64,000 nucleotides of DNA from contig NZ_AP018678.1 of assembly GCF_002218005.2 (NCBI RefSeq), forward strand, positions 434,001-498,000, in the 5' to 3' direction. The stretch is from Vibrio algivorus. Its GTDB lineage: Bacteria; Pseudomonadota; Gammaproteobacteria; Enterobacterales; Vibrionaceae. This document shows, in pieces, positions 1-7,663 of the stretch. Position numbers and translations under genes: made by a program. The first letter of the stretch is position 1; each line of letters begins with the position of its first letter. A model generated the notes under the pieces. It searched no databases. It was not told the DNA's origin and saw only the letters and a list, made by a program, of their open reading frames with translations.

Positions 1-1148
1 TGTGACTTGCGCACTTTACGAAATACCATCAAGGCAGCCATCAACAAACCAAGTACCGATATGATGCCACCTTCTACTGCCCAATATAAAATCTCATTAT
101 GTGGGTGATCCATCGAAGGCAATCCTGGATGGTAGTCAGGATTTAGCTGATATTGTCTTGCTGTATAGACCATATAAGCTGATTCAAATTGCCCATAGCC
201 ATATCCAGTGAGTGGTTGTTCTATCACCATATCTAAGGTTTGCGGAAAGGTATAACGGCGTGGGCTTTCTAAATTAGACTTTTTAGCAATTAACTCATTA
301 CCACCATTCGCTGTTGCGAGGGTATAGCCACCTGCCAAACCTACAATGATCGAAATTAGCCATAATGACATCATTCGTTTTGGTAAGAATTTAGCTAAAT
401 ATGGGATCAGAAGTACGGTAGAGATTGTTGCCCCTAACCAGCCAGTACGTGAGGCAAGCACCCATAATAATGGAATGGTGATGATTGGCATAAACAGCAA
501 TAAGCCGGAAAATACTTTGTGCAGTTGGACATTCGTCTGTTTTTGTCTCGCCAATAAGTAAGAGCTAATAGCTAATCCGGTGGCTAAAAAGCTCGCGGTA
601 ACATTAGGTTGTTGAAATATCGCAAACGGACGATTTTGTTCGGTGTTGTAACCAAATGAATTGCCAGGTTCTAAAAATAAGTATTGAAAGTAACTGTAGG
701 CTGCTTCGATACAGACTGCGCCAACAATGAGGAGTAATAGTGTCTGCTTTTGTTTAATTGAGAGAGGATATTGGTGCAGAATCAGTAGCAGCAACCAACC
801 TGCCCACAATCCGATCAAACGTAACATGGCATCTTGAACGTTGGCAGTCGAATAGAAAATTGGCAGGGTTAAAATAATGCAAGCAATAAACATTACTATA
901 GTGAGACTGGTGATGCGTAATACCCGCTGATTGGCCATCGCATACAAGCCAATCCCAAAACTAACACTTAATGCTAACCAGGTCGCGGAATTAAAAGATA
1001 AGGCTAATCCTGCACCACCTGGATTCGGTTGGAAAAAGTGCATGGCGAGTAAGAACACCACTCCTAGCGACCAAAGAAATGGTTTAGCTAAGATGTTAGG
1101 TTCAGGCATTTCTTCTAGTTTTGTGCCTTGGATATGTAACGTTGCCAT
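1..1148 (-). CDS. pglL: PglL-type O-oligosaccharyltransferase, N-terminal part (runs off window)
   Basis: This minus-strand frame opens with ATG at 1148-1146 and stays open to the window edge (382 codons), so the C-terminus is missing. The product is very hydrophobic, with many predicted membrane helices, and carries the motif DHPHNEILYW in a late periplasmic loop, typical of the Wzy_C / O-antigen-ligase fold. Family members transfer lipid-linked oligosaccharide to Ser/Thr of pilins or to lipid A in the periplasm. The PglL identity rests on the position downstream of uvrA, where Vibrio cholerae carries its PglL, and on nearby type IV pilus genes. A WaaL-type O-antigen ligase is the main alternative. 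No intact shadow gene is needed to explain the region. Confidence 0.75.
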   Translation of the reverse strand, partial: MATLHIQGTKLEEMPEPNILAKPFLWSLGVVFLLAMHFFQPNPGGAGLALSFNSATWLALSVSFGIGLYAMANQRVLRITSLTIVMFIACIILTLPIFYSTANVQDAMLRLIGLWAGWLLLLILHQYPLSIKQKQTLLLLIVGAVCIEAAYSYFQYLFLEPGNSFGYNTEQNRPFAIFQQPNVTASFLATGLAISSYLLARQKQTNVQLHKVFSGLLLFMPIITIPLLWVLASRTGWLGATISTVLLIPYLAKFLPKRMMSLWLISIIVGLAGGYTLATANGGNELIAKKSNLESPRRYTFPQTLDMVIEQPLTGYGYGQFESAYMVYTARQYQLNPDYHPGLPSMDHPHNEILYWAVEGGIISVLGLLMAALMVFRKVRKS

Positions 1149-1292
1149 GTACAGTACAGCCTCTAGATGTTTGATTTGCCTATAAGGCGGCTATATTAGC
1201 ATTGTTTGTATGAAAAAAATGGTGAAAAGTAACTGGAATTATGGGGCCGAGTTCTAGTTTTCCGGGTTAGGAAAGGAGGGCGGATCTGGGCC

Positions 1293-1313
1293 CTAGTTCC
1301 TAGTCTCTAGAGG
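1293..1313. repeat. Short heptad array, three CTAG units
   Basis: CTAG tetranucleotides start at 1293, 1300 and 1307, exactly 7 bp apart, with variable three-base spacers. Further single CTAG sites lie at 1254 and 1163. The stretch 1149-1465 between pglL and uvrA holds no gene that I can support; it contains this array, the longer array at 1388-1464, and whatever promoter drives pglL. Confidence 0.7.
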
Positions 1314-1387
1314 AGGATGCTAAGTATTTACAGCAATAAATAGACATCTTCACTTGCTTTAAAATAGTAGGTATTGAAAGTTGCCTA

Positions 1388-1464
1388 CTAGAAACTAGAA
1401 ACTAGAAACTAGAAACTAGAAACTAGAAACTAGAAACTAGAAACTAGAAACTAGAAACTAGAAA
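1388..1464. repeat. Perfect 11-copy tandem repeat of the 7-mer CTAGAAA
   Basis: Eleven uninterrupted copies of CTAGAAA run from 1388 to 1464. The array ends one base before the uvrA stop codon (TAA, read on the minus strand at 1468-1466), so on the transcript it is TTTCTAG repeated directly in the 3' untranslated region. No hairpin-plus-U-tract terminator for uvrA is visible. Perfect short tandem arrays of this kind are prone to replication slippage, so copy number may differ between strains. Confidence 0.95.
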
Positions 1465-1465
1465 C

Positions 1466-4291
1466 TTACTTCAATAACGGCTTAAGAAAATGCGCAGTAT
1501 GCGATCCTTTAACTTTAACCACTTGCTCTGGTGTGCCTGCTGCGATGATTTCACCGCCACCACTACCACCTTCAGGACCTAGATCGATAATCCAATCGGC
1601 AGTTTTAATCACATCGAGGTTATGCTCAATGACTACTACGGTATTGCCGTGATCTCGCAGGCGATGTAAAACATTTAATAGCTGTTGAATATCGTGAAAA
1701 TGCAGCCCAGTTGTAGGCTCATCCAATATATATAAGGTTTTACCTGTGTCGCGTTTTGACAGCTCTTTAGCCAATTTAACACGTTGAGCTTCACCGCCAG
1801 ATAAGGTGGTTGCTGCTTGACCTAATCGGATATAAGACAGGCCTACATCAATCAGGGTTTTTAGTTTTCTTGCTATGACAGGAACGGGTTCAAAGAAAGT
1901 GTGAGCATCTTCAACCGTCATTTCCAGTACTTCATCAATACTCTTACCTTTGTAACGCACATCTAACGTTTCACGGTTATAGCGCTTACCTTTACAGGCA
2001 TCACAAGGCACATATACATCAGGTAGGAAATGCATCTCGACTTTGATGACGCCATCACCTTGACAGGCTTCACAGCGGCCACCACGTACGTTAAAGCTAA
2101 ATCGTCCCGGTTTATAGCCGCGAGAGCGAGACTCTGGCGTGCCGGCAAATAGTTCACGGATCGGGGTGAAAATGCCAGTGTAGGTGGCAGGGTTTGATCG
2201 CGGCGTTCGACCAATTGGGCTTTGGTTGATATCGATGACTTTATCAAAGTGCTCTAGCCCAGTGATTTTTTTGTAAGGTGCTGCCTCAGCTGTCGTCGCA
2301 CCATTTAAGCGGGCGTGAGCGATTTTGAAGAAAGTATCATTGATTAGAGTCGATTTACCCGAACCAGAAACGCCAGTAACACAACTTAATAAACCAACTG
2401 GAATAGATAGGTTAACATTTTGTAGGTTATTACCGGTCGCGCCAAGCAATTCAACCGTTTTCTTCTTATCGATTGGAGTACGCTTTTTAGGTACTTCAAT
2501 TTGTTTAACGCCACTTAAGTATTGGCCGGTAAGAGAATTGGGATTTTCAAGAATATCTTGCATTGTCCCTTCGGCAATTACATTACCCCCATGGACACCA
2601 GCACCTGGGCCTATATCAATGACGTGATCGGCTGCGCGAATGGCGTCTTCATCATGCTCGACAACGATAACCGTGTTACCTAAGTCACGTAGATGAATTA
2701 AAGTTTTCAGTAGGCGCTCGTTATCTCTTTGATGTAAGCCAATCGATGGTTCATCTAGTACGTACATTACGCCGACTAAGCCGGCACCAATTTGACTGGC
2801 GAGACGAATACGTTGAGCTTCACCGCCAGAAAGAGTTTCAGCACTACGCGATAAATTGAGGTAATTTAAGCCAACATTAATCAGGAAATTTAATCGGTCA
2901 TTGATTTCCTTTAAGATCTTTTCAGCGATCTGAGCACGTTGTCCTGTGAGTTTTAACGACTCAAAAAATTGCAGCGCACCATAAATACTCATTTCGACTA
3001 CTTGAGGTAGTGCAGTATTATCAATAAATACATGGCGAGCTTCGGTTTTTAGGCGCGCGCCTCCGCAGCTAGAACATGACTTATTAGAGATATATTTAGA
3101 TAGCTCTTCGCGTACCGAGTTTGATTCAGTTTCATGATAACGACGATTTAGATTATTTAAGATCCCCTCAAAAGCGTGTCGTTTAACTCGAGTATCACCG
3201 CGATCATTAACGTATTTAAATTCGATTTCTTCCTTTTTCGATCCATGTAGTACTACATCACGGACTTTTTTGGGCAGTTTATTAAACGGTTGTTGTAAGT
3301 CAAAACCGTAATGTTCTGACAATGCTGTTAGCATATGGAAGTAATAGAAGTTCTTTTTATCCCAACCACGGATCGCACCATTAGCAAGGCTTAGATTTTC
3401 ATCTTGAATCACGCGTTCTGCATCAAAGTACTGCTGCACCCCCAGTCCATCACAGGTTTCACAAGCGCCAGCTGGGTTGTTAAAGGAAAACAGGCGCGGT
3501 TCTAACTCACGCATGCTATAGCCACAGTGAGAGCAGGCAAAGTTGGCAGAGAATATAATATCTTCTTGCTGTGAGTCGTCCATCCAAGTAATGGTGGCAG
3601 TTCCGCCAGATAGCTCCAGTGCCGTTTCAAAAGATTCAGCTAAACGCTGTTGCAGGCCATCACGTACTTTAAAGCGATCTACTACCACTTCAATGGTGTG
3701 TTTCTTATGTAACTCAAGGGTAGGTGGATCGGAAAGATCGCAGGTCTCCCCATCAATGCGTGCGCGGATGAAACCTTGAGCGGCTAAGTTTTGCAGTGTT
3801 TTTACATGCTCACCTTTTCGTTCTTTGATGATAGGCGCTAACAGCATCAGCTTACTGTTTTCTGGTAGCTCTAATACCTTATCGACCATTTGTGAAATAG
3901 TTTGTGCCGCTAATGGGGTGTTGTGATCAGGGCAACGTGGCTCACCAACACGTGCGTACAATAGACGTAAATAATCGTAGATTTCAGTGATGGTTCCGAC
4001 CGTTGAACGAGGGTTATGCGAGGTGGATTTTTGCTCAATTGAAATAGCAGGAGACAAGCCTTCGATATGATCCACATCCGGCTTTTCCATTAAAGATAAA
4101 AATTGACGAGCATAAGCAGAAAGCGATTCAACATAGCGGCGTTGACCTTCAGCATACAAGGTATCAAAAGCTAATGAAGACTTACCTGAACCCGACAAGC
4201 CTGTGATGACGATAAGTTTGTCACGTGGCATGGTGAGGTTGATATTTTTCAGGTTATGGGTGCGGGCTCCGCGAACTTCAATTGTTTCCAT
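1466..4291 (-). CDS. uvrA: Excinuclease ABC subunit A
   Basis: A full-length 941-residue UvrA, the damage-recognition ATPase of nucleotide excision repair, which works as a dimer with UvrB. It has two ABC ATPase modules: Walker A GLSGSGKS at about residues 31-38 and GVSGSGKST near residue 640, each with its LSGGEAQR signature. Zinc-binding Cys pairs are visible as CSHC near residue 250, CETC near 276, and CEAC and CDAC in the second half. A consensus LexA box lies about 105 bp upstream, as expected for an SOS gene. Unlike the divergent uvrA-ssb pair of enteric bacteria, galU and qstR separate the two genes here. The stop codon abuts the 11-copy heptad array. Confidence 0.99.
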   Translation of the reverse strand: METIEVRGARTHNLKNINLTMPRDKLIVITGLSGSGKSSLAFDTLYAEGQRRYVESLSAYARQFLSLMEKPDVDHIEGLSPAISIEQKSTSHNPRSTVGTITEIYDYLRLLYARVGEPRCPDHNTPLAAQTISQMVDKVLELPENSKLMLLAPIIKERKGEHVKTLQNLAAQGFIRARIDGETCDLSDPPTLELHKKHTIEVVVDRFKVRDGLQQRLAESFETALELSGGTATITWMDDSQQEDIIFSANFACSHCGYSMRELEPRLFSFNNPAGACETCDGLGVQQYFDAERVIQDENLSLANGAIRGWDKKNFYYFHMLTALSEHYGFDLQQPFNKLPKKVRDVVLHGSKKEEIEFKYVNDRGDTRVKRHAFEGILNNLNRRYHETESNSVREELSKYISNKSCSSCGGARLKTEARHVFIDNTALPQVVEMSIYGALQFFESLKLTGQRAQIAEKILKEINDRLNFLINVGLNYLNLSRSAETLSGGEAQRIRLASQIGAGLVGVMYVLDEPSIGLHQRDNERLLKTLIHLRDLGNTVIVVEHDEDAIRAADHVIDIGPGAGVHGGNVIAEGTMQDILENPNSLTGQYLSGVKQIEVPKKRTPIDKKKTVELLGATGNNLQNVNLSIPVGLLSCVTGVSGSGKSTLINDTFFKIAHARLNGATTAEAAPYKKITGLEHFDKVIDINQSPIGRTPRSNPATYTGIFTPIRELFAGTPESRSRGYKPGRFSFNVRGGRCEACQGDGVIKVEMHFLPDVYVPCDACKGKRYNRETLDVRYKGKSIDEVLEMTVEDAHTFFEPVPVIARKLKTLIDVGLSYIRLGQAATTLSGGEAQRVKLAKELSKRDTGKTLYILDEPTTGLHFHDIQQLLNVLHRLRDHGNTVVVIEHNLDVIKTADWIIDLGPEGGSGGGEIIAAGTPEQVVKVKGSHTAHFLKPLLK

Positions 4292-4396
4292 GCTTCACGC
4301 TCTCATAAATGATAGAAGTGATACCAATCTGTATCTTGGTTGAATATTGAGTAGGAGATAAGTATTACATAGGTTAAGAAAAGTGGAAATAGTTAG

Positions 4397-4412
4397 CTGT
4401 ATAAAAATACAG
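4397..4412 (-). promoter_or_regulatory. LexA (SOS) box upstream of uvrA
   Basis: The 16-mer CTGTATAAAAATACAG is a perfect match to the gammaproteobacterial LexA pattern CTGT-N8-ACAG with an AT-rich centre. It lies about 105 bp before the uvrA start and downstream of the galU terminator, so uvrA is its most likely target. Confidence 0.88.
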
Positions 4413-4433
4413 TTGTAGCGATTAATAAGAGAT

Positions 4434-4467
4434 AAAAAAAGGCCATAATAGTAATCTATTACGGCCT
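4434..4467 (-). terminator. Rho-independent terminator of galU
   Basis: Read on the minus strand, AGGCCGTAATAG pairs with CTATTATGGCC across a short loop and is followed by a run of seven T. It lies just past the galU stop codon and ahead of the uvrA promoter region, so it separates the two genes. Confidence 0.85.
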
Positions 4468-4498
4468 AGGAGAGCTTACGACTTAAGACGGTGACGGG

Positions 4499-5350
4499 TT
4501 ACTTCTTACTCGTCTTAGTATCTTGATCTTTTAGATACATATTTTCGTAGCAGTAGTTAGTGGCTTCGATGTAGCCTTCAACGCTACCACAATCAAAACG
4601 CTTACCTTTAAATTTATAAGCCAAAACACAACCTGATTTCGCTTGCTTGAGTAGGGCGTCAGTAATTTGGATTTCACCACCTTTGCCAGGTTCAGTTTGT
4701 TCAATTAACTCAAAAATATCCGGAGTCATGATGTAACGACCAATAATCGCAAGGTTACTTGGTTCTGTGCCTGGCTCTGGTTTTTCCACCATGTCGTCCA
4801 CACGATAAAGATCGTCTTTGATCATCTCACCGGCAATGACACCATATTTGTACACTTCATCTTTTGGTACTTCTTGTACCGCAACAATCGTGCAGCGAAA
4901 TTGCTTATAAAGTGCGACCATTTGCGATAAAACGCCTTGATCTGGGTTTACACATAAGTCATCCGCAAGTACCACTGCAAATGGTTCGTCACCGACTAAT
5001 TCACGGCCTGTTAAAATGGCATGACCTAAACCTTTCATTTCACGTTGGCGAATATAAGTAAAGTTAGCGCTGTCGATGATGTTGCGGATATCAACTAATA
5101 ATTCTTCTTTGTTTGTCCCGCTAATTTGGTGCTCTAATTCATAGTTTTTATCAAAATGGTCAGTTAATGAGTGCTTACCACGACCGGTAACGATACACAT
5201 GCCATTCATACCAGCTTGGATAGCTTCTTCAACGCCGTATTCAATTAACGGCTTATTAACGACAGGCATCATTTCTTTTGGCATAGATTTAGTTGCTGGT
5301 AAAAAACGAGTGCCATAGCCAGCCGCAGGGAATAGACATTTTTTGATCAT
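4499..5350 (-). CDS. galU: UTP-glucose-1-phosphate uridylyltransferase
   Basis: GalU makes UDP-glucose from UTP and glucose-1-phosphate, feeding lipopolysaccharide core, capsule/exopolysaccharide and galactose metabolism. The 283-residue product begins MIKKCLFPAAGYGTRF, with the nucleotide-binding loop GYGTRFLPATKSMPKE near the N-terminus, and keeps the VEKPEPG and GGEIQITDAL blocks of the family. I chose the ATG at 5350 because an in-frame extension to 5428 adds 26 residues absent from the family and would read back to the edge of a MITE-like element. The gene has its own terminator. Its promoter must lie in the 70 bp before the start or inside that element. Confidence 0.97.
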   Translation of the reverse strand: MIKKCLFPAAGYGTRFLPATKSMPKEMMPVVNKPLIEYGVEEAIQAGMNGMCIVTGRGKHSLTDHFDKNYELEHQISGTNKEELLVDIRNIIDSANFTYIRQREMKGLGHAILTGRELVGDEPFAVVLADDLCVNPDQGVLSQMVALYKQFRCTIVAVQEVPKDEVYKYGVIAGEMIKDDLYRVDDMVEKPEPGTEPSNLAIIGRYIMTPDIFELIEQTEPGKGGEIQITDALLKQAKSGCVLAYKFKGKRFDCGSVEGYIEATNYCYENMYLKDQDTKTSKK

Positions 5351-5419
5351 GAGCGAGACCTTGTATAAATAGGAGATATCTGTGCGATAAAATAGCATTT
5401 TTTTCATTAGAAACACAAA

Positions 5420-5685
5420 TATACCCAAGTAATCTCAAAATGCGAGTTTCAGCAAGAATAAAACAAGTTTTAGGTAAGGCAAATTGAATACGATCATAGT
5501 TATTCTATCTCTATTTAATTTAACGCAGCATAAAGCTTGTTTTAACTTGCCCATCGGGAGCTTCATCCAAGCCCTTAGCCTGTGTCAGATTTACTTGAAA
5601 GGTGCTTACATTCCGCATAAATCCTCCTTGTCTAAAGACTTGGATGATAGCTCTGAATTCTGCATCTTGAGGTCACTTGGGTATA
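5420..5685 (-). mobile_element. MITE-like foldback element, full copy A
   Basis: A 266-bp element bounded by TATACCCAAGT and ACTTGGGTATA, with imperfect terminal inverted repeats of about 32 bp. Relative to copies B and C it is in reverse orientation. Inside are two more inverted-repeat arms: GAGCTATCATCCAAG against CTTGGATGAAGCTC, and TTAAAACAAG against CTTGTTTTA. No transposase is encoded; short open frames across it are not conserved between copies. It fills most of the 384-bp galU-qstR gap, ending 50 bp from the qstR stop and starting 70 bp from the galU start. The outer TA at each end is compatible with a TA target duplication. Confidence 0.85.
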
Positions 5686-5734
5686 TAGTAAAGAACATGG
5701 CGGTTAAGAGTGGCATCTTCGTGATTACTTGAAA

Positions 5735-6394
5735 TTAACCTTCAGATAAATAAAGCTGAGCCCAGTTGATGGCTTGCCTACGATTGCTCACATTAAGCTT
5801 TCTAAATATTCGATATAAATGAGACTTAATCGTATGCTCACTGACGAATAATGAGTCTGCAATATCTAGATTCGATTGGCCTATTTGTAGGTGGGTCAAT
5901 ATCTCTAATTCTCGACGGGTTAGTGATAACTTAGCCTTTACAGTTGGATTAGCTTGCTGGTGGTTAATCGCTTGCCAATGTTTAAATAATTTTATTAACA
6001 GTGATTTAGGAAGGCAGTTATGCCCTGCGAGCATTTTTATTAACTCGTCGCAAAACTGCTCATTGGGCGTTGAGTGATAAAAATAACCTGCCAAGTTATA
6101 CCATTGAGAGACTAAGACTAAATTTGCTTTTTCAGGAGCGAAGATAAGAGCGCTTGCTTGAGCTTTTTTTAAAATAGGGAGTGTTTGTAATTCAAATAAT
6201 TCTTCTTCGGTAAAGCGAGCATCAACAAGCAAAACGTAAGGTTCTTGTTGAGGTGAAATTTTATCCGCTTCATCGTAATTGATAAGCTTTAATTGAATAT
6301 CAACCAGTGTGTTGATTATTGAGATAAAAGTGTCATTGGCTTCAATTAGTGGCGATAACAAATACACAGAGGTTTCTTGATTTTGGCAAGTCAT
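5735..6394 (-). CDS. qstR: LuxR-type transcriptional regulator QstR
   Basis: A 219-residue protein with a C-terminal LuxR/FixJ helix-turn-helix from about residue 150: LTRRELEILTHLQIG, then SEHTIKSHLYRIFRKL. The first 140 residues resemble a degenerate receiver-like domain without a clear phosphoacceptor. In Vibrio cholerae the gene in this exact slot (galU-qstR-ssb-mshH) is QstR, which acts with quorum sensing and TfoX to switch on DNA-uptake and type VI secretion genes. The assignment rests on position plus the HTH family. The start at 6394 is the first ATG; a perfect dyad lies 37-53 bp upstream. It is transcribed divergently from ssb. Confidence 0.85.
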   Translation of the reverse strand: MTCQNQETSVYLLSPLIEANDTFISIINTLVDIQLKLINYDEADKISPQQEPYVLLVDARFTEEELFELQTLPILKKAQASALIFAPEKANLVLVSQWYNLAGYFYHSTPNEQFCDELIKMLAGHNCLPKSLLIKLFKHWQAINHQQANPTVKAKLSLTRRELEILTHLQIGQSNLDIADSLFVSEHTIKSHLYRIFRKLNVSNRRQAINWAQLYLSEG

Positions 6395-6695
6395 GTCAAC
6401 AGACCTTGGTTGATATTTTGAATATCGCGACTGTATGAAACATACAGCTTGAATAGTATAAACTTGTGCTGATTTTTTATACGATTCTTGGTTTTGAGAA
6501 GAGATTCACTGTATTCAATAATTTATGATGAATGCTTTGGAAGTTACTATGCTAAGTAGTGACTTTTGCTGTTGGTTATAGTGAACATGAAGGCGAATCT
6601 CAAAGTGATTTGAGGCGATATTATTATACCGTTAGCTGTATAAATCGTGATATGATCGACAGCTATTTTTGAAATGTATTAAGACGGAGCAGAAC
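6395..6695. other. Divergent qstR / ssb promoter region
   Basis: This 301-bp gap holds no supported gene. From left to right I see the perfect dyad at 6431-6447, a minus-strand -10-like TATACT at 6460-6455 in front of it, a 9-bp stem with 7-nt loop at 6541-6565, and before ssb an inverted pair AGCTGT (6634-6639) and ACAGCT (6659-6664) bracketing an extended -10-like TGATATGAT. No CTGT-N8-ACAG LexA box is present near ssb. Confidence 0.55.
6431..6447 (-). promoter_or_regulatory. Perfect 17-bp dyad, putative operator of qstR
   Basis: CTGTATGAAACATACAG is a perfect 7-bp inverted repeat around AAA. A minus-strand TATACT at 6460-6455 would place the qstR transcript start at or next to the dyad. 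The spacing is CTGT-N9-ACAG, one base longer than a LexA box, so I do not call it LexA. It could be a repressor operator or a 5'-UTR hairpin. Confidence 0.55.
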
Positions 6696-7220
6696 ATGGC
6701 TAGCCGCGGAATAAATAAAGTAATTTTAGTCGGAAATCTAGGTAACGACCCAGAGATTCGTTATCTACCAAGCGGTGGTGCGGTTGCAAACATTACCATT
6801 GCTACTTCTGAAACATGGAGAGATAAAGCGACAGGCGAACAACGTGAAAAAACTGAATGGCACCGTGTTGCTTTGTTTGGCAAGTTAGCGGAAGTGGCAG
6901 GTGAGTACCTACGTAAAGGTTCTCAAGTATACGTTGAAGGTCAATTGCAAACACGTAAATGGCAAGACCAGAGCGGTCAAGACCGTTACACGACCGAAGT
7001 GGTTGTACAAGGCTTTAATGGTGTAATGCAAATGCTAGGTGGCCGTTCTCAAGGTGGACAAGCACCAGCAGCAGGAGGCAATCAAGGTAACTGGGGGCAG
7101 CCTCAGCAACCACAAGCACAACAATCTGCGCCGCGTGCACCTCAACAACAAGCACCACAGCAACAGGCTCCACAATATAATGAGCCACCAATGGATTTTG
7201 ATGACGATATTCCATTTTAA
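6696..7220 (+). CDS. ssb: Single-stranded DNA-binding protein
   Basis: SSB coats single-stranded DNA during replication, repair and recombination and recruits partners through its C-terminal tip. The 174-residue product begins [16 protein letters not shown], has an OB fold over residues 1-110 ([24 protein letters not shown]), then a Gln/Pro/Ala-rich linker, and ends MDFDDDIPF, the acidic tip used for partner binding. I chose ATG 6696, because the upstream in-frame start at 6669 adds nine residues foreign to the family. A strong terminator follows. It stands alone between divergent qstR and the msh cluster. Confidence 0.98.
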   Translation: MASRGINKVILVGNLGNDPEIRYLPSGGAVANITIATSETWRDKATGEQREKTEWHRVALFGKLAEVAGEYLRKGSQVYVEGQLQTRKWQDQSGQDRYTTEVVVQGFNGVMQMLGGRSQGGQAPAAGGNQGNWGQPQQPQAQQSAPRAPQQQAPQQQAPQYNEPPMDFDDDIPF

Positions 7221-7269
7221 TGTCAGTGTACTTAACTGAATAAAAATGTTCGTCATCGCACGATTTGAT

Positions 7270-7300
7270 AAAAAGCCGCGTCTTAAATGCGGCTTTTTTG
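7270..7300 (+). terminator. Rho-independent terminator of ssb
   Basis: AAAAAGCCGC and GCGGCTTTTTT form a perfect stem around a short loop and end in a T run, about 50 bp after the ssb stop. The A and T flanks could let it work in both directions. Confidence 0.92.
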
Positions 7301-7317
7301 TTATTATAACAAATAGA

Positions 7318-7584
7318 TATACCCAAGTGACTTCAAGATGCAGAATTCAGAGCTATCATCCAAGTCTTTAAACAAGAAAGATTCGTACAGGAATGTAATC
7401 ACCTTTTAAACGAATCTGACGCAGTGTAAAGGCTTGGATGAAGCTCCCGAAGGGCAAGTTAAAACAAGCTTTATGCTGCGTTAAATTAAATAGAGATAGA
7501 ATAACTATGATCATATTCAATTTGCCTTGCCTAAAACTTGTTTTAATCTTGCTGAAACTCGCATTTTGAAGTTACTTGGATATA
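7318..7584 (+). mobile_element. MITE-like foldback element, full copy B
   Basis: A 267-bp copy running from TATACCCAAGTGACTTC to ACTTGGATATA, with the same two internal inverted arms as copy A and close to 90 percent identity to it by eye. The best-conserved part is the right half, from GCTTGGATGAAGCTCCCG to the right end. It directly follows the ssb terminator and occupies most of the 443-bp gap before mshH, so the mshH promoter must lie inside it, in the 80 bp after it, or upstream. Confidence 0.85.
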
Positions 7585-7624
7585 TACCCCAATGAATTCT
7601 GCATCTTGAACTTACTTGGGTATA
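7583..7624 (+). repeat. 42-bp remnant made of the two MITE ends
   Basis: Immediately after copy B, TATACCCC is joined through a few bases to CTGCATCTTGAACTTACT and then TGGGTATA. It therefore looks like left and right ends of the element brought together without the middle. An internally deleted copy or an excision scar would both explain it. Confidence 0.6.
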
Positions 7625-7663
7625 GTACTAATAGATTTCACTCGATATGGAACTTCGACTTAA

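Noticed and set aside
346..561. 71-codon plus-strand frame
   Set aside because: It is antisense to the well-supported PglL frame.
1388..1464. CRISPR array
   Set aside because: The repeated unit is 7 bp with no spacers and no cas genes nearby; it is a microsatellite-like tandem repeat.
5484..5732. 82-codon plus-strand frame
   Set aside because: It lies almost wholly in MITE copy A and is not preserved in copies B and C.
6431..6447. LexA box upstream of qstR
   Set aside because: The half-sites are 9 bp apart, not 8; kept as an unassigned dyad.
7015..7326. Minus-strand frames opposite the 3' end of ssb
   Set aside because: Shadows of the Gln-rich ssb linker; low-complexity translation.
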